In this document: positions 63,655-64,000 of the stretch, piece by piece
Numbering within the stretch: the stretch's first letter is position 1
Layout: every line of letters begins with the position of its first letter
From: Cyclobacterium lianum
Lineage (GTDB): Bacteria > Bacteroidota > Bacteroidia > Cytophagales > Cyclobacteriaceae
Assembly: GCF_900143075.1 (NCBI RefSeq)
Contig: NZ_FRCY01000004.1
Coordinates: forward strand, 433,573 to 497,572
Direction of reading: 5' to 3'
Length of the DNA: 64,000 nt
The notes under the pieces: model-generated
What the model was told of the DNA's origin: nothing
What the model saw: the letters and a program-made list of their open reading frames with translations, nothing else
The model's database searches: none
Position numbers and translations under genes: made by a program

Positions 63655-64000
63655 GGGTCTGCTGAAAAACTCAAAAAAGACCAGTTTATAAAACCAGGCC
63701 AGATAGCTCTCTGGGCTGGTTTTGTATTTTCTGGATCTCCAGAATCTGCCTTATGGCGTTTCTGAGCATGTTTTTTAAATCTTTCCACGCTGAAAAACTC
63801 AGACATGGGAGTGCCATCCCGGCCAATTTGACCAGGTTGAGCACTAGGATAATTGAAGCGATCCACGATTGGCTGGTGTTTTTGAGCCTTGCCCTGATCC
63901 GGTTCATTCCGTATCCGTTTTTTGCCTGACCAAACTTGCCTTCTATCGGGTTCCTTTCCCCAGGTCTTACGTGGTTTTCCACTGCCTTGGCCGAAGGCCT
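63655..64000 (-). mobile_element. Insertion sequence, transposase end (IS5/IS1182-like), runs off right edge
   Basis: The element ends at 63655 with GGGTCTGCTGAAAAACTC, a plausible terminal inverted repeat, directly after TACGTA of the MFS gene. The other end and target duplication lie beyond the window. Confidence 0.75.
63686..64000 (-). CDS. Transposase, C-terminal part (DDE, IS5/IS1182-like)
   Basis: The frame is open to the window edge. The C-terminal ~105 residues contain RPGERNPIEGKFGQAKNGYG, then ARLKNTSQSWIASIILVLNLVKLA, the typical RN.IEG.FG..K..YG block with the catalytic Glu of IS5/IS1182-like DDE transposases, followed by a variable tail. Only the C-terminal domain is visible. 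Confidence 0.85.
   Translation of the reverse strand, partial: RPSAKAVENHVRPGERNPIEGKFGQAKNGYGMNRIRARLKNTSQSWIASIILVLNLVKLAGMALPCLSFSAWKDLKNMLRNAIRQILEIQKIQNQPRELSGLVL

Overview
The window reads as chromosomal DNA of a free-living, respiring member of the Bacteroidota. The evidence is a SusC/SusD pair, DUF4249 and DUF4407 proteins, a fused cbb3 oxidase subunit I/II (CcoNO), many lipoproteins with a Cys after a short signal, and promoters of the Bacteroidota type (TTTG, about 19-20 nt, TAnnTTTG). The many DUF1501/DUF1549/DUF1553 and c-type cytochrome proteins point towards Cytophagia- or Saprospiria-like environmental lineages rather than gut Bacteroides. That last step is inference.

Layout. 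1-1445: end of a sugar-porter MFS gene and menC (menaquinone). 1932-3583: queA (queuosine) tail to tail with an orphan LytTR regulator. 4226-6081: a small lipoprotein and a divergent FAD/NAD oxidoreductase. 6469-12730: a tightly overlapped four-gene outer-membrane module (secreted protein, STN-type TonB receptor, DUF4249 lipoprotein, protein with a lone plug-like segment). 12811-13458: a 1-Cys peroxiredoxin under a Crp/Fnr-like palindrome. 13526-14286: an orphan antitoxin fused by overlap to a broken lipoprotein gene. 14442-16486: DUF4407 membrane protein and a GDSL esterase. 16487-17656: a repeat-rich, mostly gene-free stretch. 17657-20338: porin O/P, then a SAM-I riboswitch and metZ. 20430-25107: DUF1501 plus PSD1-type cytochrome pair. 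25250-27902: TolC and adaptor of an efflux system. 28139-35663: aminotransferase IV, thyA, rfbB and capsule/EPS export (wzc, wza, glycosyltransferase). 35858-46402: SusC/SusD, a beta-propeller cytochrome, a DUF1080 protein and an SDR, which look like one oxidative carbohydrate-use locus. 46473-55688: complete cbb3 oxidase structural and assembly cluster with a UspA-like gene at its head. 55882-60424: small conserved genes (SIMPL, DUF5522, MpaB-like, ChaN-like, ArsC-like, aldo/keto reductase). 60572-64000: SulP transporter, then an MFS gene cut in its first membrane helix by an insertion sequence that runs off the window.

How it fits together. Menaquinone synthesis, cbb3 oxidase and several cytochrome-bearing periplasmic proteins describe an aerobic or microaerobic respirer. 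Palindromes of the form GTGAT/ATGAC-N4-(A/G)TCA(C/T) before the peroxiredoxin, the copper ATPase ccoI and the UspA-like gene suggest a shared Crp/Fnr-family oxygen or redox control. Nutrient capture rests on two different TonB systems, a porin and outer-membrane lipoproteins. No phage, CRISPR array, tRNA or rRNA gene was seen. The best candidates for something not well described are the four-gene TonB module (6469-12730) and the SusCD-cytochrome-DUF1080-SDR locus (35858-46402).
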